Source: Actinomadura pelletieri DSM 43383
GTDB taxonomy: Bacteria > Actinomycetota > Actinomycetes > Streptosporangiales > Streptosporangiaceae
Direction of reading: 5' to 3'
DNA: 64,000 nucleotides
NCBI RefSeq assembly: GCF_003634705.1
Contig: NZ_RBWU01000004.1
Location: 434,001-498,000 of the forward strand
The notes under the pieces were generated by a model that worked only from the letters and a program-made list of their open reading frames with translations, was not told the origin of the DNA and did not search any database. The position numbers were made by a program, and so were the translations under genes. Positions within the stretch are counted from its first letter, which is position 1. Every line of letters starts with the position of its first letter. Shown one piece after another: positions 50,239 through 59,553 of this stretch.

Positions 50239-51159
50239 TCAGCGGGCCAGCGCGTTCAGCAGCCGGTTGACGGGGCTCGACAGGTTCCACCGGTCCGCGA
50301 GCGCGACGAGCGCCTCCGGATCGCGCGCCCCCTCCGGAAGCCGGTCGTCGAGCGCCGCCAGCTCCGGCGCGTCGATGTCGGTGACGACCCGCACCACCGT
50401 CTCGGCCGCCGCCAGGTACTCGCGGGCGTTCTCCATCCGACGTCGCGCGCCCGCCGGGAAACCCTCGTCGGTCCCGGCGTCGAGGGCCGCGAGGATCCCC
50501 TCGACCGACCCGAACCTGGTGACGAGCGCGGCGGCGGTCTTGTCACCGACCCCGGGAACGCCCGGCAGACCGTCGCTGGGGTCACCGCGCAGCGTCGCGT
50601 AGTCGCCGTAGCCGCGGCCGGGGATGCCGTACTTGGCCGCGACCTCCTTCTCACCCATCACCTGCAGGTTCCGGATGCCCCGCGCCGTGTACAGGACGCT
50701 GACCGGGCCGCGGTCGTCGACCAGCTGGAACAGGTCGCGGTCGCCGGTGACGATGTCGACGGGGCCCTCCGCCGCGCCCCGCGTCGCGAGCGTGCCGATG
50801 ACGTCGTCGGCCTCGTACCCGGGGACGCCCGCCCGCGCCAGCCCGAACGCGTCCAGCACCGCGTCGATGATCGGGAGCTGTGTCTCCAGCGCGTCGGGGG
50901 TCTGGTCGCCGCCGTCGTCGGCGACCCGGTGCGCCTTGTAGGACGGCAACGCCGCCACCCGGAACGCGGGCCGCCAGTCGGCGTCCATACAGCACACCAG
51001 ACGGTCGGGACGGCGGTCCTGGACCAACCGCGCGATCATGTCGATGAGGCCGCGGACCGCGTTGACCGGCGTCCCGTCCGGCGCGGTCACCGACTCGGGC
51101 ACCCCGAAGAAGGCGCGGAAGTACAACGACGGCGTGTCCAGCAACATCAGCCCGCTCAT
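50239..51159 (-). CDS. 5'-3' exonuclease, PolA N-domain type
   Basis: This 306-residue FEN-like nuclease lacks any polymerase domain. It has MLLDTPSLYFRAFFGVPE, VCCMDADWRPAFRVAALPSYKAHR, VPGYEADDVIGTLATRG and VDIVTGDRDLFQLVDD, which hold the metal-binding acidic residues. The helix-hairpin-helix DPSDGLPGVPGVGDKTAAALVTRFGSVEGIL follows. Stand-alone 5'-3' exonucleases process flaps and RNA primers. Start at 51159 (MSGLMLLD), with 51168 (MWRMSGLM) as alternative. It is divergent from the M24 peptidase gene. Confidence 0.92.
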   Translation of the reverse strand: MSGLMLLDTPSLYFRAFFGVPESVTAPDGTPVNAVRGLIDMIARLVQDRRPDRLVCCMDADWRPAFRVAALPSYKAHRVADDGGDQTPDALETQLPIIDAVLDAFGLARAGVPGYEADDVIGTLATRGAAEGPVDIVTGDRDLFQLVDDRGPVSVLYTARGIRNLQVMGEKEVAAKYGIPGRGYGDYATLRGDPSDGLPGVPGVGDKTAAALVTRFGSVEGILAALDAGTDEGFPAGARRRMENAREYLAAAETVVRVVTDIDAPELAALDDRLPEGARDPEALVALADRWNLSSPVNRLLNALAR

Positions 51160-51251
51160 GCGCCACATCGTGCCATGCGGGCCGGGGCGGCGCCGGGTGG
51201 ACGCTCCTGCGATCCTGGTACCGCAGAAACGACCGGAGAATGGAGACGGGT

Positions 51252-52361
51252 GTGACAACGGAGTTGTATCCGCGTGAGCGTCTCGGCCAGGTGCGGGACG
51301 CGGCGGCGAAGGCGGGCCTCGACGCGGTGCTGCTGACCCCCGGCCCCGACCTGCGATACGTCACCGGGTACGACGCCAAGCAACTGGAACGGCTCACCTG
51401 CCTGGTGGTGCCGGCCGGCGGCGAGGCGTTCCTGGTCGTCCCGCGCCTGGAGGTGCCCGCGGCGCAGGCGTCGCCGGCGGGCGCGCTCGGCGTGGAGCTG
51501 GTCCCGTGGGACGAGACCGACGACCCGTACGCGGTGGTCGCGGCCCGGCTGCCGAGAGGCCTGACGACCGTGGGCGTGGCCGACCGGATGTGGGCGGTGA
51601 TGGCGCTGCGGTTCCGCGCCGCGCTCCCCGGCGCCGAGCAGGTCGCGGCCGGGTCGGTGCTCCGCGAACTGCGGATGCGCAAGAGCCCGGCGGAGGTCGC
51701 GGCGCTGCGCGAGGCGGGCGAGGCGATCGACCGGGTGCACCGCCGCGTCCCGGACATCCTCAAGGCCGGCCGGACCGAACGGGAGGTGGGCCGCGACATC
51801 GCCGACGCGATCACCGCCGAGGGGCACGCGCAGGTCGACTTCGTCATCGTCGGGTCCGGCCCGAACGGCGCGAACCCGCACGCCGAACTCTCCGACCGCG
51901 TCATCCGCCCCGGCGAACCCGTCGTGGTCGACATCGGCGGGACGATGCCGAGCGGCTACTGCTCGGACTCCACCCGCAACTACTGCGTCGGTGAACCCCC
52001 GGCGGACTACCAGGCGTACTACGAGGTGCTGGTGGTGGCGCAGCGGGCGTCGCGCGAGGCCGTCCGGCCCGGCGCGACGCCCGCGACGGTGGACGCGGCC
52101 GCCCGCGACGTCATCACCGACGCCGGCTACGGCGAGCACTTCTTCCACCGCACCGGCCACGGCATCGGCCTGGAGTCCCACGAGGACCCCTACATCGTCG
52201 CGGGCAACCTCGAGCCCCTCGAACCGGGCATGGCCTTCTCCATCGAGCCGGGCATCTACCCCGGCCCGCACGGCGCCCGCATCGAGGACATCGTCGTCTG
52301 CACCGAAGAAGGCCACACCTCCATGAACCTCACCGACCACACCCTCAAAATCATCGACTGA
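51252..52361 (+). CDS. M24 Xaa-Pro aminopeptidase
   Basis: This 369-residue metallopeptidase starts at the GTG at 51252 (GGAGAC upstream; an ATG at 51240 is also possible). The N-terminal creatinase-like domain (about 5-130) precedes the pita-bread catalytic domain. Metal ligands lie in VVDIGGTMPSGYCSDSTRNYCVG (two Asp), HRTGHGIGLESHEDPYI (His), FSIEPGIY (Glu) and GARIEDIVV (Glu). It removes N-terminal residues before proline. Confidence 0.93.
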   Translation: MTTELYPRERLGQVRDAAAKAGLDAVLLTPGPDLRYVTGYDAKQLERLTCLVVPAGGEAFLVVPRLEVPAAQASPAGALGVELVPWDETDDPYAVVAARLPRGLTTVGVADRMWAVMALRFRAALPGAEQVAAGSVLRELRMRKSPAEVAALREAGEAIDRVHRRVPDILKAGRTEREVGRDIADAITAEGHAQVDFVIVGSGPNGANPHAELSDRVIRPGEPVVVDIGGTMPSGYCSDSTRNYCVGEPPADYQAYYEVLVVAQRASREAVRPGATPATVDAAARDVITDAGYGEHFFHRTGHGIGLESHEDPYIVAGNLEPLEPGMAFSIEPGIYPGPHGARIEDIVVCTEEGHTSMNLTDHTLKIID

Positions 52362-52431
52362 AGCCGCCACAACCCCGATCCCTGGACGAGTCACAACCTC
52401 GGTCCCTGGACCGAACCCCGGCCGGGGTCAC

Positions 52432-52477
52432 GGTTCGCGCGGCCTCCGGCGCCCCAGCGCCGGAGGCCGCGCGAACC
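52432..52477. terminator. Bidirectional terminator, perfect 20-bp stem
   Basis: GGTTCGCGCGGCCTCCGGCG (52432-52451) pairs without mismatch with 52458-52477 around a 6-nt loop. It sits between convergent genes (M24 peptidase and the MsiK-like ATPase). Confidence 0.9.
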
Positions 52478-52480
52478 GCC

Positions 52481-52560
52481 GAGCCGGTCGACCGCAGCGC
52501 CACGACGCCACCCGCACGGTCACAGAGGACCCGCACCGTGGCGTGAGGATCGACCGGCTC
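52481..52560. repeat. Long interrupted inverted repeat
   Basis: GAGCCGGTCGA (52481-52491) is matched by TCGACCGGCTC (52550-52560), with inner arms CGCCACG (52498-52504) and CGTGGCG (52537-52543). It may form a cruciform or a second terminator for the minus-strand gene. Confidence 0.6.
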
Positions 52561-52596
52561 GCAACGGGGGGTCCCAGGGGGGTCGTCCCCCCTGGG

Positions 52597-53790
<1,194 letters not shown>

Positions 53791-53802
53791 CCGAACCCCT
53801 TA

Positions 53803-53816
53803 TGGAAACGTTTCCA
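53803..53816. promoter_or_regulatory. LacI-type operator 1
   Basis: TGGAAACGTTTCCA is a perfect 14-bp palindrome with central CG, typical of LacI/CcpA-type sites. It is 13 nt upstream of the msiK-like start. Confidence 0.85.
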
Positions 53817-53837
53817 ACACCCCCTGGCGAGCAGGGG

Positions 53838-53860
53838 TTTTACTCGATATCTGGAGTAAA
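53838..53860. promoter_or_regulatory. Additional inverted repeat between the two LacI-type sites
   Basis: TTTACTC (53838-53844) and GAGTAAA (53854-53860) form 7-bp perfect arms. A small hairpin CCCCTG/CAGGGG followed by TTTT lies just left of it (53821-53841). Confidence 0.5.
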
Positions 53861-53864
53861 CATC

Positions 53865-53880
53865 ATGGAAACGTTTCCAT
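53865..53880. promoter_or_regulatory. LacI-type operator 2
   Basis: ATGGAAACGTTTCCAT is a perfect 16-bp palindrome that repeats operator 1 exactly in its core, 62 bp centre to centre (about six helical turns). It is about 55 nt upstream of the LacI gene start. Confidence 0.85.
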
Positions 53881-53934
53881 GGCAGTCAAGATCATGAGAA
53901 GATCACCGAGATGGGCGAAGGGGGCGGTCCGGAC

Positions 53935-54957
53935 ATGACGGACAGGAGACCCGCGACGATCAAGGACGTGGCGGCGTCGGCGGGCGTCGGCATCGCCACG
54001 GTCTCCCGGGTGTTCTCCGGGACGGGCTCGGTCAGCGCCGCCACCCGCGACCGGGTGCTGGCCGCCGCCCGGGCCCTGGACTACCGGCCGAGCGCCCTCG
54101 GCCGCGGCCTCAAACTGCGCAGCAGCGGCGGCATCGGAGTGATCGTCCCCGATGTCACCGACCCGTTCTGCGGCGAGCTGGTCGCCGGCGTGCTGGCCTG
54201 CGCCCGCACCCTCGGCGAGCACGTCATCGTGGACGCGGCCGGCGGCGACCCGGCCCGCGAGGCGCAGATCGTCGAGCGGCTCGCCGGGCAGCGGGTCGAC
54301 GGGATCATCGCGATGCCCGCCGGGGACGAGGCCGACTGGCGCGGCGCCGCCCGGGTGTGCTCCGGCGTCGTGTTCGCCGGCCGTGTCCTGCCGGAGGTGC
54401 CGGGCGTGCCGTCCGTCCTCGCCGACGACGCCGGCGGCGTCCGGTCCCTGACCGAGTACCTCACCGGGCTCGGGCACCGCCGCATCGGGTTCCTCGGCGC
54501 CGCGCCCGGCAGCCCGTCGCGGGTGCGCGAGCGCGCGTTCCGCGACACCCTCGCCCAGCTCGGCGTGCCCGTGGAGGAGGACCTGGTCGTCGCCGCCCGT
54601 CCCGGCCGCGACGCCGCCTACGCCGCCGCGGCCGGGCTGTTGCAGCGCCGCGCCGACGTCACCGCCGTCCTGGCCGCCGGACACCTGCTCGGCGAGGCCG
54701 CCGTGCTCGTCGCCCGCGGCCTGGACCTGCGGGTGCCCGCCGACGTGTCGATCGCGATGGTCGACGACGTGGCGTGGGCCGAACTGTGCGACCCGCCGCT
54801 CACCGCCGTCGCCCGTCCCGGCCACGACATCGGCTACCGCGCCTGCGAGCTGGTACTGCGGGAACCGGCGCGGCGGGGCAGGGGAGGGCCCGTGCTGCTG
54901 CCGACCGAACTGGTCGTGCGCGGCAGCTGCGGTCCGCCCCGCGCCCAGCGCCGCTGA
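53935..54957 (+). CDS. LacI-family transcriptional regulator
   Basis: From the ATG at 53935 the protein has 340 residues (an in-frame ATG at 53911 adds 8). The helix-turn-helix is ATIKDVAASAGVGIATVSRVFSGTGSVSAATRDRVLAAARALDYRPSALGRGLKLR. The sugar-binding core starts IGVIVPDVTDPFCGELVAGVL and ends with VSIAMVDDVAWAELCDPPLTAVARPGHDIGYRACELVL. The two perfect palindromes in the divergent promoter region are its probable operators, controlling itself and the msiK-like gene. The effector sugar is unknown. Confidence 0.92.
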   Translation: MTDRRPATIKDVAASAGVGIATVSRVFSGTGSVSAATRDRVLAAARALDYRPSALGRGLKLRSSGGIGVIVPDVTDPFCGELVAGVLACARTLGEHVIVDAAGGDPAREAQIVERLAGQRVDGIIAMPAGDEADWRGAARVCSGVVFAGRVLPEVPGVPSVLADDAGGVRSLTEYLTGLGHRRIGFLGAAPGSPSRVRERAFRDTLAQLGVPVEEDLVVAARPGRDAAYAAAAGLLQRRADVTAVLAAGHLLGEAAVLVARGLDLRVPADVSIAMVDDVAWAELCDPPLTAVARPGHDIGYRACELVLREPARRGRGGPVLLPTELVVRGSCGPPRAQRR

Positions 54958-55018
54958 GGCGTGCCGGTCAGAGCCGATCCGTGATCGGAGACGGGCACCG
55001 GCACCGGCCGGGGCACGC

Positions 55019-55030
55019 TACATTTCGGAC
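55019..55030 (+). promoter_or_regulatory. Leaderless-type promoter of the Lrp regulator
   Basis: TACATT at 55019-55024 lies 6 nt before the GTG at 55031, and no RBS is seen. Confidence 0.5.
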
Positions 55031-55471
55031 GTGGAGGAGATCGATCGTCAGATCCTGGCGCTGCTGGCCGACGACGGGCGGATGAGCTTCACCGACCTCG
55101 CCAAGGAGACCGGCCTGTCGGTGTCGGCCGTGCACCAGCGCGTGCGCCGGTTGCAGAAACGCGGCGTGATCACCGGGTTCGCCGCCAAGCTCGACAGCAC
55201 CCGGATCGGGCTGCCGCTGACCGCGTTCATCTCGATCAAGCCGATCGACCCGGCCGCGCCGGACGACGCGCCCGACCGGCTGGCCCATCTCCCGGCGATC
55301 GAGGCGTGCCATTCGGTGGCGGGGGACGAGAGCTACATCCTCAAGGTGCGCGTCGCGTCCCCCAACGAACTGGAGGAACTGCTGCAGCAGATCCGCGCCG
55401 CCGCGAACGTCGCGACGCGCACGACCGTCGTCCTCAGCACGCCCTGGGAGTCGCGCCGCCCCCCACTGTGA
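55031..55471 (+). CDS. Lrp/AsnC-family regulator
   Basis: This is a 146-residue regulator with an N-terminal helix-turn-helix (EEIDRQILALLADDGRMSFTDLAKETGLSVSAVHQRVRRLQKRGVITGFAAKLD). A RAM ligand/oligomerisation domain follows (about 65-140: LPLTAFISIKP...IEACHSVAGDESYILKVRVASPNELEELLQQIRA). Members sense amino acids. It is convergent with the sugar operon and has its own leaderless-type promoter. Confidence 0.92.
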   Translation: MEEIDRQILALLADDGRMSFTDLAKETGLSVSAVHQRVRRLQKRGVITGFAAKLDSTRIGLPLTAFISIKPIDPAAPDDAPDRLAHLPAIEACHSVAGDESYILKVRVASPNELEELLQQIRAAANVATRTTVVLSTPWESRRPPL

Positions 55472-55491
55472 ACCGTGCTCCCGCCGGTCGG

Positions 55492-56490
55492 TCACCGGTT
55501 CCGGTGGAACGCGGCGCGGAGGGTGTCGTGCGCGGCGGGCGGGGCGCCGGTGTGGTCGAGGGCGAGCAGCGCGGCGCCGAGGAGCGGCGGGTCCTCGGGG
55601 ACGAGAAGCCGGGCGTGCGGGGCGAGTTCGGCGTAGCGGGCGGCGATCCCGTCCATGAGCAGGGGACGCCGGGCCGCGAGGATGCCGCCGCCGAGGACGA
55701 CGTCGGCGGGCTCGGCCAGCAGCCCGAGTCGGCGCAGCGCCACCGTCCCGAGCGACGCGACCTCCTCGGCGAGCCGCGCCACCACCTCCCGCGCCACCGT
55801 GTCCCCGGCCTCGGCCACCTCGAACAGGACGGGCGCGAGTCCGGTGAGCCGGCCCTCGTCGACCTCGCCGAGATGGATGCCGAGCCCCACGTCGATGGCG
55901 CGGTCGACCCCGAAGTGGGCGGCGACGGCGCCGGTCAGCGCCGTGCCGGGACCGCGGCCGTCCTCCCCGCGGATGCCGTGCCACAGCGCCTCCCGGCCGA
56001 GCGAGGACCCGCCGCCCCAGTCGCCGGTGTGGGGCCCGAGGGACGGGAACCGGGCGGTGCGCCCGTCGGGGGCGACGCCCGCGCAGTTGATGCCCGCGCC
56101 GCACACGACGGCGACGCCCCAGCCCGCGGTCACCGCGCTGCGCAGCAGCGCGAACGTGTCGTTGCCGACGGTGACGCTCGCGGCGACGCCCCGGCCGAGC
56201 AGCAACTTCTCCAGGTGTTCCTCCTCGCCGGGCAGGTCCACGTTGGCGGTGTAGGCGGCCAGGTGCGCCACCTGACCGGGCGGCGCGCCCGCGCGGCGCA
56301 GCGCCGCGTCGATGACCGACGACAGCGCGTCGAGCGCGGCGTCCATGCCGCTGGTCTGCGGGCGGAAGCCGTCGCCGCGGGCCGTGGCGAGCAGCTCGCC
56401 GCCGGACCCGATCACGGCGGCGTCGGTCTTGCTGTTGCCGCCGTCGACGGCGACCAGGACACGCCCCGGCGTGCTCGCGGCACCGGCCAT
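55492..56490 (-). CDS. BadF/BadG/BcrA-type sugar kinase (N-acetylglucosamine kinase-like)
   Basis: This is a 332-residue ASKHA-fold kinase. The phosphate-1 loop is VLVAVDGGNSKTDAAVIGSGGELLATARG, ASVTVGNDTFALLRSAV holds the catalytic Asp, VVCGAGINCAGVAPDG and LGPHTGDWGGGSSLGREAL are GlcNAc-kinase-like motifs, and VVLGGGILAARRPLL is the adenosine motif. Its ATG overlaps the GH4 stop as ATGA. Position at the end of the ABC-permease/GH4 operon suggests that it phosphorylates an imported sugar or amino sugar in the cytosol. Confidence 0.88.
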   Translation of the reverse strand: MAGAASTPGRVLVAVDGGNSKTDAAVIGSGGELLATARGDGFRPQTSGMDAALDALSSVIDAALRRAGAPPGQVAHLAAYTANVDLPGEEEHLEKLLLGRGVAASVTVGNDTFALLRSAVTAGWGVAVVCGAGINCAGVAPDGRTARFPSLGPHTGDWGGGSSLGREALWHGIRGEDGRGPGTALTGAVAAHFGVDRAIDVGLGIHLGEVDEGRLTGLAPVLFEVAEAGDTVAREVVARLAEEVASLGTVALRRLGLLAEPADVVLGGGILAARRPLLMDGIAARYAELAPHARLLVPEDPPLLGAALLALDHTGAPPAAHDTLRAAFHRNR

Positions 56491-57746
56491 CACGCCGCCC
56501 ACGGCAGGTGGGCCCGGTTGGCCGCCACCAGGTCGCGGGCCAGCCGGTCGGCGACGTCGATCTGCCCGACCAGCGGGTGCGCCAGCAGCGCCGCGGCGAC
56601 ACGGTCGACACCGCCGCGCAGCGCCGCGTCCAGCGCCAGCTCCTCGTAGGCGGACACGTGCGCGACCAGCCCGGCGAACAGCGGCTCCATCGGCGGGACG
56701 GGCGACGGCACCGGCCCCGAGGAGGAGATCCGCGCCGGCACCTCGACGACCGCGCGGTCGTCCAGGAACGGCAGCGTGCCGTGGTTGCGGACGTTCACGA
56801 CCTGCGTGTCGCCGCGTCCGGTCAACAGGGACGCGGCGAGCTGCACGGCGGCCTCGGAGTAGAACGCGCCGCCGCGCTCCTCCAACCGGGCGGGCTTGGT
56901 GTCCAGGGCCGGGTCGGCGTACAGGTCGAGCAGGTCCCGCTCGAGCGCCGCGACCTGTTCGGCCCGGGACGGCGCGCCGCGCTGCTCCTCGACCACGCGG
57001 TCGTGTTCGTAGAAGTACCGCAGGTAGTACGACGGGACGGCGCCGAGCGTCCGCAGGAACGAGACCGGCAGCCCGGAGATCTTCGCCAGGTCGTCCGGAT
57101 GGTCGGCCAGGAGCCGCGGCAGGACCTCCTTGCCGTCCAGCAGCACCGACCGCACCCAGGTCAGATGGTTGAGCCCGGCGTGCCCGAGGCTCACCAGGTC
57201 GGGCGGGACGTCCAGCAACGCGGCCACACGGCGCTGGAACCCGATCGCGACGTTGCACAGCCCGACCGCGCGGTGGCCCGCGTCCAGCAGGGCGCGGGTG
57301 ACGATCCCGACCGGGTTGGTGAAGTCCACGATCCACGCGCCCGGGGCGAGGGCGGCGACGCGGGCGGCGACGTCCAGCACGACCGGGACGGTCCGCAGCG
57401 CCTTGGCGAGGCCGCCCGCGCCGGTCGTCTCCTGCCCGACGCAGCCGCACTCCAGGGGGAGCGTCTCGTCCACGTGCCGGGCGGCCTGCCCGCCGACGCG
57501 CAGCTGCAACAGCACGATCGTCGCGTCCGCGACGGCCGCGTCGAGGTCGCCGGTCGTGGTGACCCTGCCCGGATGCCCGGCGCGCGCCAGCATCCGCGCG
57601 GCGACACCGCCGACGAGGTCGAGGCGCCCGGCGTCCGGGTCGTGCAGCACCAGCTCGGACACCGGCAGCGCGGTGTGCGACCGCGCGAGCCCGTCGACCA
57701 GTTCCGGGGTGTAGGTGGACCCACCCCCGATGACAGCCAGTTTCAA
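56490..57746 (-). CDS. GH4-family 6-phospho-beta-glucosidase
   Basis: This is a 418-residue NAD/Mn-dependent glycosidase. KLAVIGGGSTYTPELVDGL is the dinucleotide loop, then LQLRVGGQAARHVDE, CGCVGQETTGAGGLAKALRTVPVV, DFTNPVGIVTRALL. The metal Cys is in VGLCNVAIG and His in HAGLNHLTW. The start is the rare TTG at 57746: GGGAG lies 7 nt upstream, and TTGA overlaps the permease stop. Only this start gives the family N-terminus. The protein requires a 6-phosphorylated substrate, which the adjacent kinase may supply. Confidence 0.9.
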   Translation of the reverse strand: MKLAVIGGGSTYTPELVDGLARSHTALPVSELVLHDPDAGRLDLVGGVAARMLARAGHPGRVTTTGDLDAAVADATIVLLQLRVGGQAARHVDETLPLECGCVGQETTGAGGLAKALRTVPVVLDVAARVAALAPGAWIVDFTNPVGIVTRALLDAGHRAVGLCNVAIGFQRRVAALLDVPPDLVSLGHAGLNHLTWVRSVLLDGKEVLPRLLADHPDDLAKISGLPVSFLRTLGAVPSYYLRYFYEHDRVVEEQRGAPSRAEQVAALERDLLDLYADPALDTKPARLEERGGAFYSEAAVQLAASLLTGRGDTQVVNVRNHGTLPFLDDRAVVEVPARISSSGPVPSPVPPMEPLFAGLVAHVSAYEELALDAALRGGVDRVAAALLAHPLVGQIDVADRLARDLVAANRAHLPWAA

Positions 57747-58573
57747 CCCTTCACTCCCGTCAACGTCACACCCTGGATGAACACCCGTTGGGCGAGGAAG
57801 AACACGATCAGCACCGGCAGGATCGTCAGCAGCGTCGCCGCCATGGTCAGGTTCCACTCGACCTCGTGCGCGGCGCGGAACGTCGCGACGCCGATCGCGA
57901 GGGTCCAGTGGTCGGGGTCGGCGTAGACGAGCGGCCGGAAGTAGTCGTTCCAGCAGTAGAAGAACTGGAACAGCGCGACGGCGGCCAGCGCGGGCTTGGC
58001 CATCGGCAGGATGACGCGCAGCATCGTGCGGAACTCCCCGCAGCCGTCCACCCGGGCCGCGTCGGCGTACTCCCGGGGGATCGTCACCAGGAACTGGCGG
58101 AGCAGGAAGATGGAGAACGCGTCCCCGAACAACTGCGGGATGATCAGCGGCCACAGCGTGCCGGTCAGGTCGAACCTGGCCCACACGATGTACAGCGGCA
58201 CCATCGTGACCTGCGGCGGCAGCATCATCGCCGAGATCACCACGACGAGCGCGGCGTTGCGGCCCCGGAAACGGAACCGTGCCAAAGCGTAGGCGACCGG
58301 GACGCTCGACACCAGCATGAACACCGTGGACAGGGTCGCGTACATGGTGCTGTTGATCGTCCAGCGGACCATGTCACCGCTGAACACCTCGACGAAGTTC
58401 GCGAAGTGCCAGCCGTCCGGCCACAGGTCGTCGCTGAGCGCCTGCCGGTCGCTCATCAGCGCGGTCAGCGTGATGAACAACAGCGGCGCGAGGAACATCA
58501 ACGCGATCGCGAGGGCGGTGGCGTGCACGGCGACCCACATCAGCGCCCGCCGCGTCCGGGTTCCGGGGCTCAT
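57743..58573 (-). CDS. Sugar ABC transporter permease, MalG type
   Basis: This 276-residue, six-helix permease contains TINSTMYATLSTVFMLVSSVPVAYALARFRFRG, MMLPPQVTMVPLYIVW and the EAA loop REYADAARVDGCGEFRTMLRVILPMAKPALAAVALFQFFYCWNDYFRPLVY, typical of CUT1 family transporters. It overlaps its neighbours on both sides by 4 nt. No ATPase is encoded in this operon. Confidence 0.93.
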   Translation of the reverse strand: MSPGTRTRRALMWVAVHATALAIALMFLAPLLFITLTALMSDRQALSDDLWPDGWHFANFVEVFSGDMVRWTINSTMYATLSTVFMLVSSVPVAYALARFRFRGRNAALVVVISAMMLPPQVTMVPLYIVWARFDLTGTLWPLIIPQLFGDAFSIFLLRQFLVTIPREYADAARVDGCGEFRTMLRVILPMAKPALAAVALFQFFYCWNDYFRPLVYADPDHWTLAIGVATFRAAHEVEWNLTMAATLLTILPVLIVFFLAQRVFIQGVTLTGVKG

Positions 58574-59550
58574 GCGGCCTCCTCACCGGCGAAGGCCTTG
58601 AACTGGCGAAGCAGGAAAAGGGTGAACACCATCGCCGTGCCGAACATCACCAGTGCCAGGACGCACGCGTAACCCATGTTGAACTGCCGGAACCCCTGGT
58701 CGTAGAGCCACTGCGGGAACGTGAGCGTGGAGTCGCCGGGATAGCCGGGCGTGTACTGGGTGCCGGGCAGGTCGGCGCGTCCGGAGGCGACCTTCCCCGC
58801 CACCATCGCCTGCGTGAAGTACTGCAACGTCTCGATGACGCCGGTGACCGCGCAGAACGCCAGCACGGGCGAGACGGTCGGCAGCGTGATGTGCCGGAAC
58901 CGGGCCCAGGAGCCCGCGCCGTCGATGGACGCGGCCTCGTACAGCGACCGGGGCACGTTCAGCAGCGCCGCCAACAGGATGATCATGACGTCGCCGACCG
59001 CCCACAGGCCGAGGAGGGTGAGACCGGGTTTGGCCCAGGCCGCCTCGTTGAAGAAGTCGGGCAGCGTGACGCCGAGACGGTCGGTGAGCGTCTGGAACGG
59101 GCCGGTGCCGGGATTCATCAGGAACACGAACGCGACCGTGGCCGACACCGGCGGGATCAGGTACGGCAGGTAGAAGATCGACCGCAGCACGCCCCCACCC
59201 GTCTTGATCTTGGTGAGGAGCTGCGCGACGCCGAGACCGAACAGCACCCGCAGCGGCACCAGCACCGCCACCAGCCACAGCGTGTTCCGCATCGCCGTCC
59301 ACGCCTGGCCGTCGTTCAGCAGGTAGGTGTAGTTGTCCCAGCCGACGTACTCCAGCGTGAACAGGTTGTAGCGGGTGAAGGAGAAGTAGACGGTCGCGGC
59401 CAGCGGATACGCGAAGAAGATCGCGAACCCGACCAGCCACGGGGACAGGAACGCCAGGACGCGGAGCCGCCGGCGGCGGCGCGCCCGCGCCGCCGCCGTG
59501 CCGGCCCGTGTCCCGCCGATGAAGGACGGGCGCAGGGAGCCGATTGCCAC
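58570..59550 (-). CDS. Sugar ABC transporter permease, MalF type
   Basis: This 326-residue permease has an Arg-rich cytosolic start (about 1-32), the first helix LAFLSPWLVGFAIFFAYPLAATVYFSFTRYNLF, and the EAA loop RSLYEAASIDGAGSWARFRHITLPTVSPVLAF. The external insert before the final helix is moderately long. Its stop overlaps the MalG-type start. It is 3 bp downstream of the binding-protein gene. Confidence 0.93.
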   Translation of the reverse strand: MAIGSLRPSFIGGTRAGTAAARARRRRRLRVLAFLSPWLVGFAIFFAYPLAATVYFSFTRYNLFTLEYVGWDNYTYLLNDGQAWTAMRNTLWLVAVLVPLRVLFGLGVAQLLTKIKTGGGVLRSIFYLPYLIPPVSATVAFVFLMNPGTGPFQTLTDRLGVTLPDFFNEAAWAKPGLTLLGLWAVGDVMIILLAALLNVPRSLYEAASIDGAGSWARFRHITLPTVSPVLAFCAVTGVIETLQYFTQAMVAGKVASGRADLPGTQYTPGYPGDSTLTFPQWLYDQGFRQFNMGYACVLALVMFGTAMVFTLFLLRQFKAFAGEEAA

Positions 59551-59553
59551 CGG

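Larger units (their letters stand above)
52362..52596. other. Convergent intergenic region with repeats and two long palindromes
   Basis: After the peptidase stop a 20-bp motif is duplicated with two changes (52368-52387 and 52392-52411). Then come a perfect 20-bp-arm hairpin (52432-52477) and a second, interrupted inverted repeat (52481-52560). No gene is seen. Confidence 0.7.
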
